Shown here piece by piece: positions 1 to 13,900 of a stretch of DNA of 64,000 nucleotides. Below the pieces are notes generated by a model. That model had not been told where the DNA came from. It saw only the letters and a program-made list of their open reading frames with translations, and searched no databases. The position numbers and the translations under genes were made by a program. Source of the stretch: Chinchilla lanigera (taxonomy: Eukaryota; Chordata; Mammalia; Rodentia; Chinchillidae); the NCBI RefSeq assembly GCF_000276665.1, contig NW_004955470.1, positions 1,710,513-1,774,512 on the forward strand, written 5' to 3'. Numbering within the stretch: the first letter of the stretch is position 1; each line of letters opens with the position of its first letter.

Positions 1-168
1 GCAAGTATTGTCAAACATGTCGTTTTTATGAGCTTACTACACAAAATAATTCTCAACACTATAATTAGTGCATATATTTTATTATGTTTGTGAGGACATT
101 TCTTAATGTATACTATTCCATTATTCATTCAATTGGATCCTTCTTCTATTTAAAAAAAAAAAAAGCAA

Positions 169-312
169 GCCGGCCGTGGTGGCACACACCTGTAATCCCA
201 GCACTCGGGAGGCTGAGGCAGGATTGTTGTGAGTTCGAGACCAGCCTGGGCTACAAAGTGAACTCAAGGCCAGCCTGAACTGCATAGCAAGACCCTGTCT
301 CAAAAAGACAAA
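169..312 (+). repeat. B1 SINE
   Basis: Full B1 monomer with the internal duplication (two CCAGCCTG-type blocks) and a CTCAAAAAGACAAAA tail. Confidence 0.9.
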
Positions 313-971
313 AAAACAAAAACACACAAAACATTGAAAGACCAACTTCCTTCTTTCTCTGGCCATGATGGAGTAAAGGGATGACATCTACTCTCCCAGT
401 ATTTCAGTTGAAATCTGGACAAAACATGAGGCAAGTTTAGATGTTGAAAAACAGCATCAGATCGCAGCATGCCTGTGATCCCACTCCTGGAGGGCAGGGA
501 CAGAGCTGCCAGGAAGGCCCGGCTGGGGCCAGGGCCATCACTGGAGTTGCCCAGTGCCCATGTTCCCACCAGCCATAGTGGAGAGCTCCACTGGGCAAAG
601 TATTCAGAGAATGCCTCTGCACGGGGGGAAAAATTAGTCCTAAAGGCTGCTTTGGTCTAAGAGCTTAAAAACTTAATGTCATCTTCCTTCAAGCTGTTCA
701 TGTTGAAGGAAGACAATACTAGAGGGAAATCTGGTACATAAAGATTTCTAGATAGGGCAACTATAGTGTTAAAGCTGTTATTCTATAAATCTCTTTGAAA
801 GGTAAAGTGCTTAAAATAGTAATATATTGTGAGGTTTATTATAGATGTAGAAAGATATGGCAAAAAGGCCAAAAGGTATTATTAAAAAGCTCTTATGCTG
901 TAGGTGTGTGAAGTGACATTATATGAAAGTGTAAAGTCTAAAGGTATATTAGAAATTATTTTATTTTATTT

Positions 972-1117
972 TTTGTCTTTTTGAGACAAGGTCTCGATAT
1001 GCAGTTCAGGCTGGCCTTGAACTCTCAGTAGCCCAGGCTGGTCTCAAACTCACACCGATCCTCCTGCCTCAGCCTCCTAAGTACTGGGATTACAGGTGTG
1101 TGCCACAACACCTGGCT
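972..1117 (-). repeat. B1 SINE
   Basis: Reverse-oriented B1 with internal duplication, beginning TTTGTCTTTTTGAGAC. Confidence 0.9.
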
Positions 1118-1223
1118 TATATTAGAAATTTTAAAGGAAACTAAAGGTGAAAATGTAGAGTCAGTATGGTTAATAAAGGAGATAAAGTAACAAAATAAAC
1201 TAGCCTTGTACAAGTACGACTGA

Positions 1224-1228
<5 letters not shown>

Positions 1229-1254
<26 letters not shown>

Positions 1255-1255
1255 G
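1229..1255. repeat. (TG)n microsatellite
   Basis: About 13 TG units, directly abutting the tail side of an ID element and probably grown from it. Confidence 0.95.
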
Positions 1256-1326
1256 GTACCGGGGATCGAACTCAGGACCTTGAGCTTGCCAGGCAGGCAC
1301 TGTGCCACTGAACTATATCCCTGGCC
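1256..1326 (-). repeat. ID SINE
   Basis: tRNA-derived ID body with GAACTCAGGACCTTG (reverse of the B-box side) and TGAACTATATCCCTGGCC. Confidence 0.9.
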
Positions 1327-1499
1327 TGAATAACTGGCTTTTGATGAAGAGTGAAAACTTAACTCAGTGGAGCAAGGATAGTCTTCAAATAATAGTACTG
1401 GAGTTACTGGGTATCTACAGGTAAAAAAGAAAAAAAAAATCAATGTAACAGTGAACATTATACAAAAATAATCTCTAAATTGACTTGATTTAAAGCCTC

Positions 1500-1830
1500 A
1501 GACTAAAAAATCTCTTTAGAGGATAACATGAGAAAGTCTTTAGGCTTGAAGGGCCTTAGGACACTAAAACAAAACAAAATAAAAATGATAAATTGGGCCT
1601 CATCAAAATCTTTTACTTTCCAGGAGGTCTATGAAAGGATGAAAAGATGAGACAGTATTTGCAAAACACTCATCTAGAATACCTAAAGAAGTCTTAAAAT
1701 TCAGCAGTAAAAGTGAAACAGTACAATTAAGTAGAAAGCAAAAAATGAAGACATTTCACTGAGGCTGCATAGATGGTACAAACATGAAGAAAGTTCAGCA
1801 TTTTTAGCTATGAAAAATGCAATAAAACCA
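1500..1830 (+). repeat. L1 fragment (ORF2/3' region)
   Basis: Contains the degraded L1 phrase for 'page of pairs' near ORF2's end (TATTTGCAAAACACTCATCT, AGAATACCTAAAGAAG). No open frame remains. Confidence 0.6.
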
Positions 1831-1839
1831 CAATGAAAT

Positions 1840-2035
1840 TAGGTGCAGTGATGCACATCTGTAGTCCCAGATACTTGGGAGGCTGAAGCAGGACAATTAG
1901 AAGTTCTATGCCACCCTAGGCAACTTAGTGAGACACCATCTCAAAATTAAAAACAGATGGGGATGTAGTTCAGTAGTAGAGCACTTCACATGTATTGGGG
2001 CCCTGGTCTATCCCAGTGCCATCAATTAATCAGTC
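1840..2035 (+). repeat. B1-ID composite SINE
   Basis: B1 without internal duplication (1840-1955) joined to an ID-like half (GATGGGGATGTAGTTCAG, ending CCCAGTGCCATC). Confidence 0.75.
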
Positions 2036-2179
2036 CCAAAATATCACTACACGCCAATCAAGAGCTGAAATAAAAAGATACGTAGTACCACTCGAAGGGT
2101 GAGGAGTGCATGAACTGAAGTAATTTGAGGAAATGGCTGCTGAAACTTGCAGAATGGGTTGGAGGACAATGGTAAGGGA

Positions 2180-2450
2180 GAAATGCACTTTAAAATGATT
2201 CCCAACCTGTGACCTTTGATTTGATTCTAAACCTAAACAGGATACGAATGGGGCAGTGGGTGAAATCTGAGTAAGGTTTATAGATCAGATACTTGGGTGG
2301 GTAGTGTCAACTTCTGCATATTAACTGCACTGTGGTTCCATATGTTATTACACTTGGCAAACTGGGAAAAGGTATATTGAAAATTCTTTACAATATTTTT
2401 GCAATTCTTTCTGTAAAGGTGAAGTTTCAACATGAAAAGTGAAAAATAAA
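2180..2450 (+). repeat. Old L1 3' end
   Basis: Resembles the mammalian L1M 3' UTR: GAAATCTGAGTAAGGTTTAT, CTGTGGTTCC, then CAATATTTTTGCAATTCTTT and an A-rich end. Confidence 0.55.
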
Positions 2451-2819
2451 CCTACCACCAGAGTAGAGTGCTTAAAAAACAAGTAAAGACCCTGGGTTCA
2501 GTCCTCAGCACCACAAAAATGGGTGAGACTGACTTGAACAAGAGACCTCAGCTTTGGGATCACAGACAGAGAACGAAGGGGAGGGGGAAAGTCTACATTT
2601 CAGGTTCTGTTAGTGGGGATGTATCAACCAATAGATTCAAGATGTTTTTCCTCATTTTTTCAGTGTCACGAAGCAAAGTCAGAATATCCTGAATGGATAG
2701 ATTTTTCTGTCTTGTCCTATCTCCCCTATAATTAGTGCCAGGCCACCTAAAGCCAGACTCCATAATTATCTTAGGAAAGCTTTTATAATCAAGGCATCTT
2801 CTACTTCCACAAATATATA

Positions 2820-3170
2820 CAAGCTTATCTACTGCCAACACTGTTTCTAGTAACGAAAGTATGGCATGGCTCAAATACCCATCAACAAAGGACAGTACAG
2901 CCATTCAATGAAATGTAACAAACCCTCCGCAAAATGGTATGAAGGCAACTTAATATACATAATAGAAAAGCAAGTATGGAACGGACTAAAAGTCACCTAT
3001 TGGAGTTCAGAGGCTTAGTATGAAAAAATATAAATTACTTCAAAATTTTAGTATTATTCACATGTTAAAATAATATTTTGGCTATGTTACATTAAATATT
3101 TCTAAGAGATGGAAAAAATCTTAATGGTCATTGACAGATGAGTATAAACAAAATGGCATATATATTCAAT
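2820..3170 (+). repeat. Degenerate L1 fragments
   Basis: Contains CCATCAACAAAGGACAGTAC and ACAAAATGGCATATATATTC, like the L1 block encoding 'vicinity of the 3' end'. A B1 at 3173 interrupts it. Confidence 0.45.
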
Positions 3171-3172
3171 CT

Positions 3173-3297
3173 TTTATTTTGTTCTTTTGAGACAGGGTCT
3201 TACTATGTAGCCCAGGCTGGCCTCAAACTCATGGCGATCCTCCTGTTTCTGCCTCCCAAGTGCTAGGATTATACGCACATATCACCACACCCAGCTA
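3173..3297 (-). repeat. B1 SINE (short form)
   Basis: Reverse B1 lacking the internal duplication. Confidence 0.85.
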
Positions 3298-3600
3298 TAT
3301 CATTCAGTCTTAAAGGAGGGAATCCTGCCTATATCTCCCAAACATGACAACACATTTGGATCCTGCTAACAAAACTGTGATCTCACTATGATTGTGTAAA
3401 ATAGTCAAACTCATAGAAACAGTAGAACGGTGGCTGTCAGTGGGACCAGGAGGAAGGAAAATGAAGTGTTGCTTAACAGGTATAAAATTGCATTTATGCA
3501 AGACAAGGAAATTGTAGAGCCTTGTGCAAAGGTGTCTATAGTTAACACTACTGTACTGCACATCTGAAAATTTGCCCAGAGGGTAGATCTCAAGTTAAGG
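3298..3600 (+). repeat. L1 fragment continuing after the B1
   Basis: CATTCAGTCTTAAAGGAGGG and AATAGTCAAACTCATAGAAA are recognisable old L1 phrases. Continues the 2820-3170 element. Confidence 0.55.
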
Positions 3601-4045
3601 GCTTTTACCAAAAACAAACAAACACACCAAGACAGACACAAACTTTTGGAGATAACAGAAATTCTGGAGAACGGATATATTTATCTTTACCATAGTAATG
3701 GCATCCCAGTTTATATATATGTTCAAACTCATCAGATTGTACATATTAATATGTATATTTTGTGTATTATAGTTCAATAAGTTATTTAAAATATTTTTTT
3801 CCTGTTTTGATTTTGCAGGGAAGGGGATATCTGGAGCTGCAAAGGAGATTTTCCTTGCACAATCTTCTGCTTACCAGGATACACATGGAATTTTTAAAAA
3901 ATATACCAAAACGCCACTTTGGTAGTTATTATATTAGACAGATTCAGAAACTTGAATTCCTGATTGCCTGGTCTTAAAGTACTAACACTCTTGAAAAATG
4001 CAAGAGCGACCTAACCATACTATCTTCATTGAATCAAAGATATAT

Positions 4046-4051
4046 TTTATT
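4046..4051 (-). terminator. Candidate POLR1B poly(A) signal (AATAAA)
   Basis: TTTATT on the plus strand reads AATAAA on the minus strand, 42 nt after the stop codon. An overlapping ATTAAA lies just upstream. It would give a very short 3' UTR; a longer UTR using later signals cannot be excluded. Confidence 0.45.
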
Positions 4052-4092
4052 TTAATCAGATGAACCTTCCTGCCCAAAAGGCTAGCATCAAG

Positions 4093-4975
4093 TTAAATGA
4101 TATCCAGTTTGACTTTGATGTTCATAGCTGCCAGTTCAGCCACAAAATACCGGAAAACATAAGGCACAGAGACAGTATCAATAGTATCGCTGCGGTTACA
4201 AACAGTGCAGTTGTATTTTCGGTTTCGCATGGCAGACCAAGAAGGAGGTGGCTTCTCTAACAGCGGAGAGAGTAAACTGCCACACTTCACGCACACGTGT
4301 GCCACCGAGCGATCCGAGCAGTTGAAGAGGCGGTCATGCAGCAGGAAAGATGTACCGTGAGCCAAAAGAGCGTCCCGTTCCATCTCCCCAAAACGGATTC
4401 CTCCTTGGACGTTTCTTCCCCCGATAGGCTGGTTGGTGACTTTGTCCCTGGCTCCAGTTGTTCTTACTTGAAATTTGTCTGATACCATGTGACGTAAGCG
4501 TTGATAATAAACAACACCTATGAATATGTCCGCTTCCAGTTCCACCCCACTGATGCCACTGTACAACCTCTCGGTGCCATAGAAGTTGTAGCCAGCAGCC
4601 TTTAGCATCTCGCCGAAGTATTCCAAGGCTGAGTTCTCCTCGGAGAAGATGAAGGGCGTAGCATCGTGGCAGAGACCATGCAAAGCTGCAGACTTGCCGG
4701 CCATGCTCTCGATTAACATACCAATGGTCATGCGAGACGGAAAACCATGAGGATTGAACAGAATGTCTGGCACCATCCCGCTCTCAGTAAAAGGCATGTC
4801 CTCAGCTGGCCACAGTCTGCTCAAAATGCCCTTCTGCCCATGTCGACTGGCAAATTTATCTCCGATAGTTGGGTTCCGAGGGACTCGCATTGTGATGCAA
4901 ATACACTTGAATTTTCCACTCCCAGATTCATTACTACACACTTTGATGTTGTCCACAATACAGTTTTCTTTACTC
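4093..4975 (-). CDS. POLR1B: POLR1B coding exon 15 (last coding exon and stop)
   Basis: Completes Lys842 and encodes residues 843-1135, then TAA at 4095-4093. This 883-nt exon carries the RPB2 signature at 880-891, the hybrid-binding region and the C4 zinc finger at 1070-1101. It ends NIKVKLDII. Acceptor TTTTTCTTAG. Confidence 0.98.
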
Positions 4976-7900
4976 CTAAGAAAAATAAACCATAAAAAAA
5001 TAAGCTATCTGTTTAAACATAGAGACTTAAGTTTTGTTAACATAATTAGTGCTTCATAAAGGATATCTGTAAAGTTTATTCTTGTGCTATTTACTGATAC
5101 AGATACAACTGGTAGCCCTAAAAGCACGTACGTATAGGGCTATGTGTTCATCGGGCAAAATACTAACAACAAAGACAAATGAAAAGCTGTTATGAAGGCC
5201 TAATGAAATCAATTTTATTGTTATAAAAGCCAAAATGAAAAGTTTATTTTTAATAAAACACATAATGAACTCAACATTTTGGCTAAGAAACATCCCTGAC
5301 ACCACATATGAGGATTCAAATAATAATTTTAAAATAAATCACAGATAAAAGGCAGTGCAATAGGCACGAAGTCTGTCCCATTCCGCCGGGCCAGTGTAGT
5401 TGTCACGGAGCTCAAACCCACTACGATCTGCATGCCTATGTCCCTCCCTCCCAGATTCACGCTGAAATCTATCCCCACTGTGGTGATGCCAGAGGTGAGG
5501 CCTTTAGGACATCAGGTCATGAGGACAGAGCCCTCCTGAATAGTGACTTTGTAAGAGGTGTGAGGGGAGGGGAGGGCTGGAGTGGAAAGGGGAGTAAAAA
5601 TGATCAAGATACAATATGTATATGTAGCAATTCCCCAAGATGAATGTAATTGTTACGCACTGTAAACATATACTAATAATTAAAATAAATAAATAAATAA
5701 ATAAATACAGCTATGAAGTTTGAGGGAACTTGTTTACCCCATTTTTGTCTTCCACCATGTGAGGTCACCTGGGCAGACTTCCACGAGGAACAAGTCCACA
5801 CCAGACACCAGTCAGCCTCCAGAACTGGGAGGACTGGATTTCTAGTTTTATTACTCCGTCTCAGGCATTGTATAATAGCAGCACATGCTGACTTTAAATA
5901 ACAACCAGCCCTGAGAGTTTCTTTCTCAAATTTTACCGTTAAAAGGTGACTTACGAGCCTCTAGCAATTCCACTGAGGAAGATGCCCAAACTTACTTATA
6001 GTACATCACATAGCTTTCCCCCGTGTTGAGATTTAGGTAGCCGTAATATGGATCTCCATACTGTAGTTTTGCTCCTATAAATGGCAGTCCATCATCATCT
6101 AACTTCTGCACGATGCGTGGGTCACCAGGTTTGACTCCAAACACCAGACTATCATCTCCTTGCTTAATTTTTTCAGAGAGGTTTATGAACTCTGTCTTAT
6201 AGACACTTCCGTGGGCAAAGCCACGTTCCCAAGAAGCCTTATTCACAATCTGTGAAGTTGAAGAATCAGTTTAAGAGCCAATAGCCAAACGAAGATTGTC
6301 AAAATAAAACCACAAAGGATTATACTAATACTTAGATAGGACGAGTGGCATCTGATTTTAAAACTCTCTCCACAGTTTTCAAGTCACTGATAACCGAAGC
6401 CCAAACACATAATAAATGCTTAAAACCTTACTCACATATAAGTATACAAGACAGGTATATTCAAAACTTCATTCGCTCAATACTTACTCATATTATGTGC
6501 TCAGATATAAAAATATATGCATATCTCAATATTCAGTGACTATTCCTCAAGGCCTGCCCACCTTCAACTTAGACCAGGAGCACATCACTTAATAGAACAA
6601 TCATGTGCCTAAAGCCAGGGCTTTGGGGACACAAATATTTCCTCAGTGATCTTATTATAAACAAGAAATAAAATTAGAAAAAAAAAAAAAAAGACTGGGA
6701 CAGTATTTGCTAGTTTTTTGTTTTTTTGTTTTTTTGGTACTGGGAATTGAACTCAGGACCTCATGCTTGCCAGGCAGGCACAATTCCCTTAAGCTATATT
6801 TCCAGCCCTGGGACAGATTTGGTGAAACTTACCATGGCATCTTCCATATCATAGCCAGTGTAAGAAATCACAGCAACAATGGCATTTGTCCCAATTGGAT
6901 AGTTATCCATGTCGTAGTAATCATACATGTATGGTCTTACTAAGGGACTTTGTGGAGTCTGAAGGCGATATAGCTTATTATCTGATCGGTCTTGGTACGT
7001 GAGAAGTGGAAAGCCCATGGTTTGCTTACCTACAGAGGAAAAAATGAAAAGCTTTGCATTTTGTTTTTAACTCTCAATTATAAAGGTATTAGATAAAATT
7101 AAAAATAACTGAATATTTGCCACAAAAGAATGAATACATAAATAAATCATGCTTACTACAGACTAATACCAGCTGTAAAAATGAAGTAAATCTACATGTA
7201 TCAACACGCTTGGGCCATGAAAAAGTGCTGAACGGAAGAAATATAGAATGACATTCAATGATAGCACAGTACTTACATGCATTTGCTAACACACCCTAAA
7301 TAATTCTACACCTAGTTTATAGACATATGTGTAACATAATAAAAAGCAGTAAGAGGGGATGTAAAGGCACCCAAAACTTAAGAGAAATTAGGGCAGAGGG
7401 AAAACGACCTGTGATATACAAGGAAACACATAACTGCTGCCTTCTAATTAGAAATGACAGAGACCAAAAAGAGACAGAATAACTGTAAAATGCTGAAAGA
7501 AAAGTAACTATCAACACAAAATTACATAGCCAGTGAAAATTTCCTTCAAGGGAACATGAATAGTTTTTAGAAAAATGAAAACCAAGAGAATCTGGCCAGC
7601 AACCTGTACTATAAAAATTGCTAAAGGAAGTTTTCCAGGTTGAAGGGAATTTCCAGGACATAAAAACCTGACTCTCCAGGCAAAGCTAAAGAGCACTAGC
7701 AGTGATAAGCACATGAGTGACAGAAAGGCTTGTATCCTTCGAAAATCCAATCACAAGATCTTGGATAAACTCAAACTGATGGGGAAGTGACAAATTAAAT
7801 TACCCGTTTCTTTGAAAAGGTGATTTCAGAGAATTAATGTCAAGACAGACGAAGACGGCTAAAGAGCTATTGTAAATTAAAGAAAACGACGGGAAGGGCA

Positions 7901-10900
7901 ACTAAGTACAATGTGGGATCTCGAAAAGAAAAGAAAGAAATCTGTCATGAACCGATGACTGGTCAAAACTGAGTGAGGACTATACAGTAGTATACTAGCA
8001 CCAGCGTTACGGCTGGTGATTTTAGAAGGTCCTCCTTGGCGGGAATACACGCTGATGTTTGGGGTAGCGGGGCACTGTGTCAGCAGCTTACTTCTAAAGC
8101 TCAGATGGGCAAAGTGTTAAGAGAAGAGCTGAGGGGTCTGCGCAAATCCTGGCCACTATGCACACCCCTTTTGTGAGTTTGAAATTACTTCAGAATGAAA
8201 CGTTCTGAGCACTTTCGTTGTGTGAGCGTGCCTGCCGCTGCCCCTGCCCGTCCACCTTACTCATCTGGCACTGGTACATGTTCCGCGGACTCTGGTTGTG
8301 GTCGGAGAAGGGGATGAAGTTGGCGATCACACTCAGCAGGCTGTGTGGGAAGAGCTCCTGGTGTGTGGTCACCCCAGCGCAGACCTCATCCTCAAAGATG
8401 GCAATGTTCATGAAGAGCTGAGGAGGGACGATGAAGAAGTTCAAGGTACACAAGAACCGTAACTGCTTACACTTTAACTCTTACCATTAGAATTCAGCAC
8501 CCAAAGTCTCCAAAACCGGTTTTCTTCACCCAGCATCATCAATGCCAAAGGTACCCAGTGGGAAGCACAGGGAAACTGCTACTTTCCTGGCCTTATGTTT
8601 TTCATTCTAGGTCTACCCTCATCCAACCGTGAAGGGTGAGGAGACGTCCTGCGCCAGGTCCTGCAGCCACGCTGACTGTCTTGATGCTAACAGCTGTAGA
8701 CTAAATCCTAAAAACTGTGAACCAAAATAAACCCCCCCTTAGGTTTCAGGTGTTGGGTATTCGTGCCAGCAGTGCAAAAGGGCGGCAAGTAACGTGACCT
8801 CCGGCCCTTCCTCAGACCCCATGGGATGACCTTAAGGCACCGAAACTGCTTAGTGCTGGTCACTGAGGGGGCAGAAGGTTTCTGACTTTTTTGACCCACG
8901 TGAGTAAGGTCAAATTCTGTGACAAGGAATGGCAGTTACGATCTGGGTATGTTTCGCCTAACCTTACCCACGCCACACTTAAGTTGTATAGCACACAGCA
9001 CACAGACCCACCCATCACACACAGTTAGTACCTGTTCCATGGTCCCAATTAGTTCTTCTTTGCCTAATTCCAAGTTCTGCACAGGCCGTACCAGTCTGCA
9101 AGGAGTGGTAAAAAGAAACAATCCCGGATACAGACTTGGTTTTCCTGTGATTGGGATAAGAGCCACTTCCATCCAGGGAGGAATTCTTTTTTCTCTTAAC
9201 ACCTATTTTCAAAAACAACAACAACAACAAAAAGTTTGATGGAAAAGCAGTATTTTAAGAAATTAAGTCGTGTCAGCAATGTCTTAATCCACACAGCACA
9301 CTATTCCCTTCTCATTCAAGCTGGCAAAAGCCCTACATTTCTAAGCAGCTGCAGCCCTACTATCGGGCAAATCAGTAACGAGAAAGGGAAAAAGGTAAAC
9401 CAGATTTGTTCTGTGATGTCTGAAATACAGATTACTGGTTATACATTTAAACTCATTACATGAATTTAAATTTACAAGCCCTTCAACCTGGGAATTTAAG
9501 AAACAAAATGAAACCCAACAAACTGATATAAAAGGCGAAATACAAAACCAAATGCACAAAATACTGGAAAAAATAATAAGACCCATATATTAGAACTTAC
9601 GGGAATTCACACTGAAAACTATTATAATAAAGAGAAAAGGACGTGGGGTAGAGGGAGAAACTGGCAGATATTGCTCAAAAGGTACAAAGGTTCAGTTACG
9701 CGGGAGGAGTAAGCTTTGCAGATCTCTGTACTGCACTTCTGCTTTTTAAGGAGTGCTATCCATTACTGTGTTGTACCCTGTACTGTCTACTTGACCTTGG
9801 CTAAGGGGGAAAATCTTAAGCATTCTCAGTTCTCAATGTACACACACATATGAAGAATATGGTACCAAAAAATGAAAAAGAAACTAAGCTCTTAAAAGCT
9901 CAAAAAATAAAAAAGAAAGCCAAAAGTAAACTGTAGAAATCAGAAACAAAGATTTAGAAATCAGTCTATGAAACCAAGGTAAAATGGAAAAAATGCAGGT
10001 TACCAAAACAGACCTCAAAAGAGATAGCAAACCTAAAGAGTAACTTTTGTTCTTTTGAGACAGGCCCTTGCTGTGTCGTTCAGGGTAGCCTTGAACTCAC
10101 TACGTAGCAGGGGCTGGCCTCAAACTCATGGCAATCCTCCTGCCTCAGCCTCCCAAGTGCTGGGATTACAGGCGTGCACCACCAAGTCTAGCTTAAAGAG
10201 CAATTTATTAGAAATAATTTGTAATGCTTCATCAACTGGTTCAGGCAAGGAAAACTTTCTAATTCATTTTAAAAAGCAGGACAATTATAAATGGAAATTT
10301 TTTAAGGTTTTTTTTTTTTTTTTTTTTTCTTTTTTTCCCAGTATTGGGGATCAAATCCAGGACAGCGCACGTTATACAAGTACTCTATCACTGAGCCACA
10401 ACCCCAGGCCTCAAATATCTTAAAAAGAAACACAGCAGGACTAGTGCCTCTCACCTTTTGCTCAGGATCTTTGGCCTCACTGGGTGGGGATGGACCCCAA
10501 TTCTCGTACCATGTGGGGCTCCTGCGCCCACAGACTACAGGGGAGCCCTGCTCCAATGCACATGGCAGCCCCTTTCTATGAAACGCATGCATGACAGAAG
10601 TCACTAACTTGGGGGAAAAAAATCTTAAAATACTAAGAAACAAGAGGGAGATAGACATTTTGCAACAGAAAAAAGGACCAAGACATAGAAGGAAGGGGTA
10701 GGGAGGAACAGGGGATGAGGATGTAAAAGGAATTAAGATGTGTTTGCAAAAAGAATTAAGATGTGTTAGGATGTGTTACGTACCAACTCCCCAAGATAAA
10801 TGTAATCATTATGTACTGCAACCATGCAGAGTAGCAATAAAATTTTCTTTAAAATTTCAAATAAAGTATTAGGACTTGTCTGAGATAGGGTCTCACTACA

Positions 10901-13900
10901 TAGCCCAGGCTGCCCTTGAACTCAAGACCTTCTTGCCTCAGCCTCTTGAGTTTGGGGACTATAGGCATGCGGTACCATGCCTGGCTTAGTATTTCTTAAA
11001 TTTAAGAAAACAGTACATGCTGGCCATGGGCACATGCCTGTAACCCCAGCACTTGAGAGGCTGAGGTATGAAGATCGCTGCAAGTTCAAGGCCAGCCTGG
11101 ACTACATGGTGAGTTCAAGGCCAGCCTAAACTACATGGTGAGACCCTGTCTCAAAAAAACCAAAAAAGAAAATAAAAACAGTACACAAGACCAAGTGGGA
11201 TCTATTCCACAAATTTAAGATTCCTTATTCATTATTATTATCATAGAAGAATTAATATACCATATTAATATAACTTAGGAGAAAGTTTTTTTCTACAATG
11301 TGTAAAAAAATTAAATATAAGATCACTGTATGATCCAGCAACCCCACTTCTAGGTATATAACCTAAAAGAACTAAAAGCAAGGACTCAAATAGGCATCTG
11401 GAATCCAGTGTTTATAGTAGCACAACGGCCAGAACATGGAAATAACTCATGATCAATGATGGATGGATGGAGAAAAACCTGTAGCATATCTGCACAATGG
11501 AGATGGAATAATATTCAGTCTTAGAAAGGAAATACTATTCAATCTTAGAAAGGAAATTCTCAACACATGCCATGACACACACTCGACCTGATGACCCCTG
11601 AGGACACTTCAAAGGGAAATAACAGACACAAAATACCCAGAATAGTCAAATTCGTAGACAGAAAGCACAGCATCTGGCAGAAGCTGGGCAAGATGCAAAA
11701 ACAGAGCTATTGTTTAATGGGCGCAGGGTTTCGGATGGATTCTGTCAGTGGCTGCACAACAACATGAATGCACTTAGTGTCACACTTACAATGGTCAAGT
11801 GGTAAACTGTTATACATATTTAGCGCACAAATAAAGCAGGGACCAGTCCACTGACCAAATCTGAGCATCAGTGTAAACGACAGTAACAGCTGGGCGTGGT
11901 GACACACCCCTGTAACCCAGCACTCTGAGGCTGAGGCAGGAGGGTCATCTCAAGTTCAAGACCAGCCTGGACCACACAGTGAGACCCTGTCTCAACCCCT
12001 TCCCTGCATGAAGATAGTAACAGATGAGATTAAAACAAGCATCTATAAATCTATGCTGACGTAAAAGAACAAATAAACAGGGGGAAAAGCCATCACAGAG
12101 TAGCAGTGTAGAGGTAGAAAACATCATTTAGCCACCACCACGGTGATAATTAACTTAGCAGAGAATCACCAATGGAATAGTGAGAATTTGGCAAAGAACT
12201 AATCAACTAATGGGTGGAAATTAGATGAGGAAGAGATCTTTCACCTGGGCTGTTTTTTTCCAGAAATTACTTATTACAGAGAAAAACAGTCACTGTACAG
12301 TCGACAACCTAAAGAAATGAACCTTAAAGAGATTAAAGTTAACATCACCACGGGACAAACCAACATCACGTGCTTCCTGAAATGATGCCTGCATCTCAGC
12401 AAGAGAAAATAACACACAAACCTAAGTTAAAGGGTAGACTACACAGTAACTGCTGGGGCTCCACTGAAACTAGCAAAAAAAATGCATGCGCACAGCAGGT
12501 CTACCACTGACCCCAACGGATAAGGTCAGTACAAGGCAAGATTCTGCCATCAGAGGGATGGTACAGCCACCTCTGGAATGAGCTTCCACCCAGCCCTCTG
12601 ACACTGATCCCTCCAGACTGCCCTGCGGCTGCCTCATCAACCAGAAAAGACTAAAAACAGGTCAAGAGACATGACAACCTGCAAAGACTCAAGATCACCT
12701 TAAAACGACGGAGAGAATCTGCAATGCCTGGAGCGAGGTCCTTGTCCACCCAGCCCACCAGGACGCCGTCCAGCAGGACAGGGTAGCACTCACTGTACGG
12801 TCGATGTGGCGGTCCGTCCACAGGTGTGACCCCTGGTGCAGAGAACAAGGAGAATGATCAGTCTGGTGCTGTAGGCAACATTTCCAAGTCCTCCAGGTGG
12901 GTTTATCCATCAGTGAGTATCTAACTGTTCTGGCTCTAAGGCAGGTGTGTTTCTGTATTGTTTACGGAAGTAAAAATCACTTCAGTAAGGACATATGAGA
13001 AATAAGGACCTGCCTGCCTATGAAGAGTCTAGCCAGGGGACAGAGTGTAAGGGAGGCTTTCCACTGTATACCGTTCTATGTTCTGAATTCTGAGCCATGC
13101 GAATGTGTTAGCTTTTTTAAAAAAAAAAAAAATCCAATTATACTTGATTCTCATTATTTGCAGATTTCATATTTGCAAATTTACACACTTGCTGCATTTT
13201 ATTTTTTAATCATAAAAGTTATACTGTGGGCCCTTTCAGCATCCTGAAAGAAAAGCGAAATCACCAATACACATGCTTTGCTTCTTGTCTCTGCTCTCGC
13301 TCTATATGTAAGTGTCCTTTTCAAGGTCTGATCAATGCTACAGGTTTTTTGCATTTTTGTTGGTGATTTTGTGGTCTAATGTTCCTAAAAGCAAGGCAGC
13401 TATAGTGTGCCATACAGAGAAAATGCATATGCGAGACACATGTGCAGTGCTACTGGCTGTGAGTTCAATGTCAGACGTATGGCAACTGATTCTTCAGTTC
13501 CCCAAGTCCTAGGAGCAATGGTTCAGTATCACTAATTCAGTGTTGGCAATCAATTTATAGAAGGACTGCAAATAATGAAAATCAACTGTAGCTGAGCAAA
13601 AAACAATGGTCTTCCACAATAAAGCTGCCCTCTGGGGACACCAGGTGTCTTCCTAAGTATCACGGGCGAGCCACTCAGTGTTTCAGCTCTCACCCTAACA
13701 TGACCGTGTCCACAGTCAGTCAGCCGGCCATTCCCGCTCCGACTCCTTCCCTAGTGCGAGAGCAAATAACCCTTGCCATCTCTCCTGCAGCTGGATATAT
13801 TTTCTACTTCACCACTTTTTTCTTTTTGCCTCCTCCCATTATCCCGGCCTTTGACATTTTTAATCACTGGTAGCAAACAAAACTCTTGTCTTCCTTGCAG

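Larger units (their letters stand above)
1..4045. other. Sequence downstream of POLR1B, no gene recognised
   Basis: AT-rich sequence made mainly of plus-strand L1 fragments and SINEs, each listed separately. Positions 320-960 and 2460-2820 hold nothing I recognise. The gene that follows POLR1B in other mammals is not reached. Confidence 0.7.

Noticed and set aside
84..278. Small frames sharing a Trp-His-Thr-Pro-Val-Ile-Pro-Ala peptide across the window
   Set aside because: They are translations of B1 SINEs, repeated at many loci.
8251..8261. Alternative exon 12 donor at GTGGAC with exon 13 starting at CAAACC
   Set aside because: Gives the same protein, but GTAAGG as donor and the TTTTCCTCTGTAG acceptor are much better splice sites.
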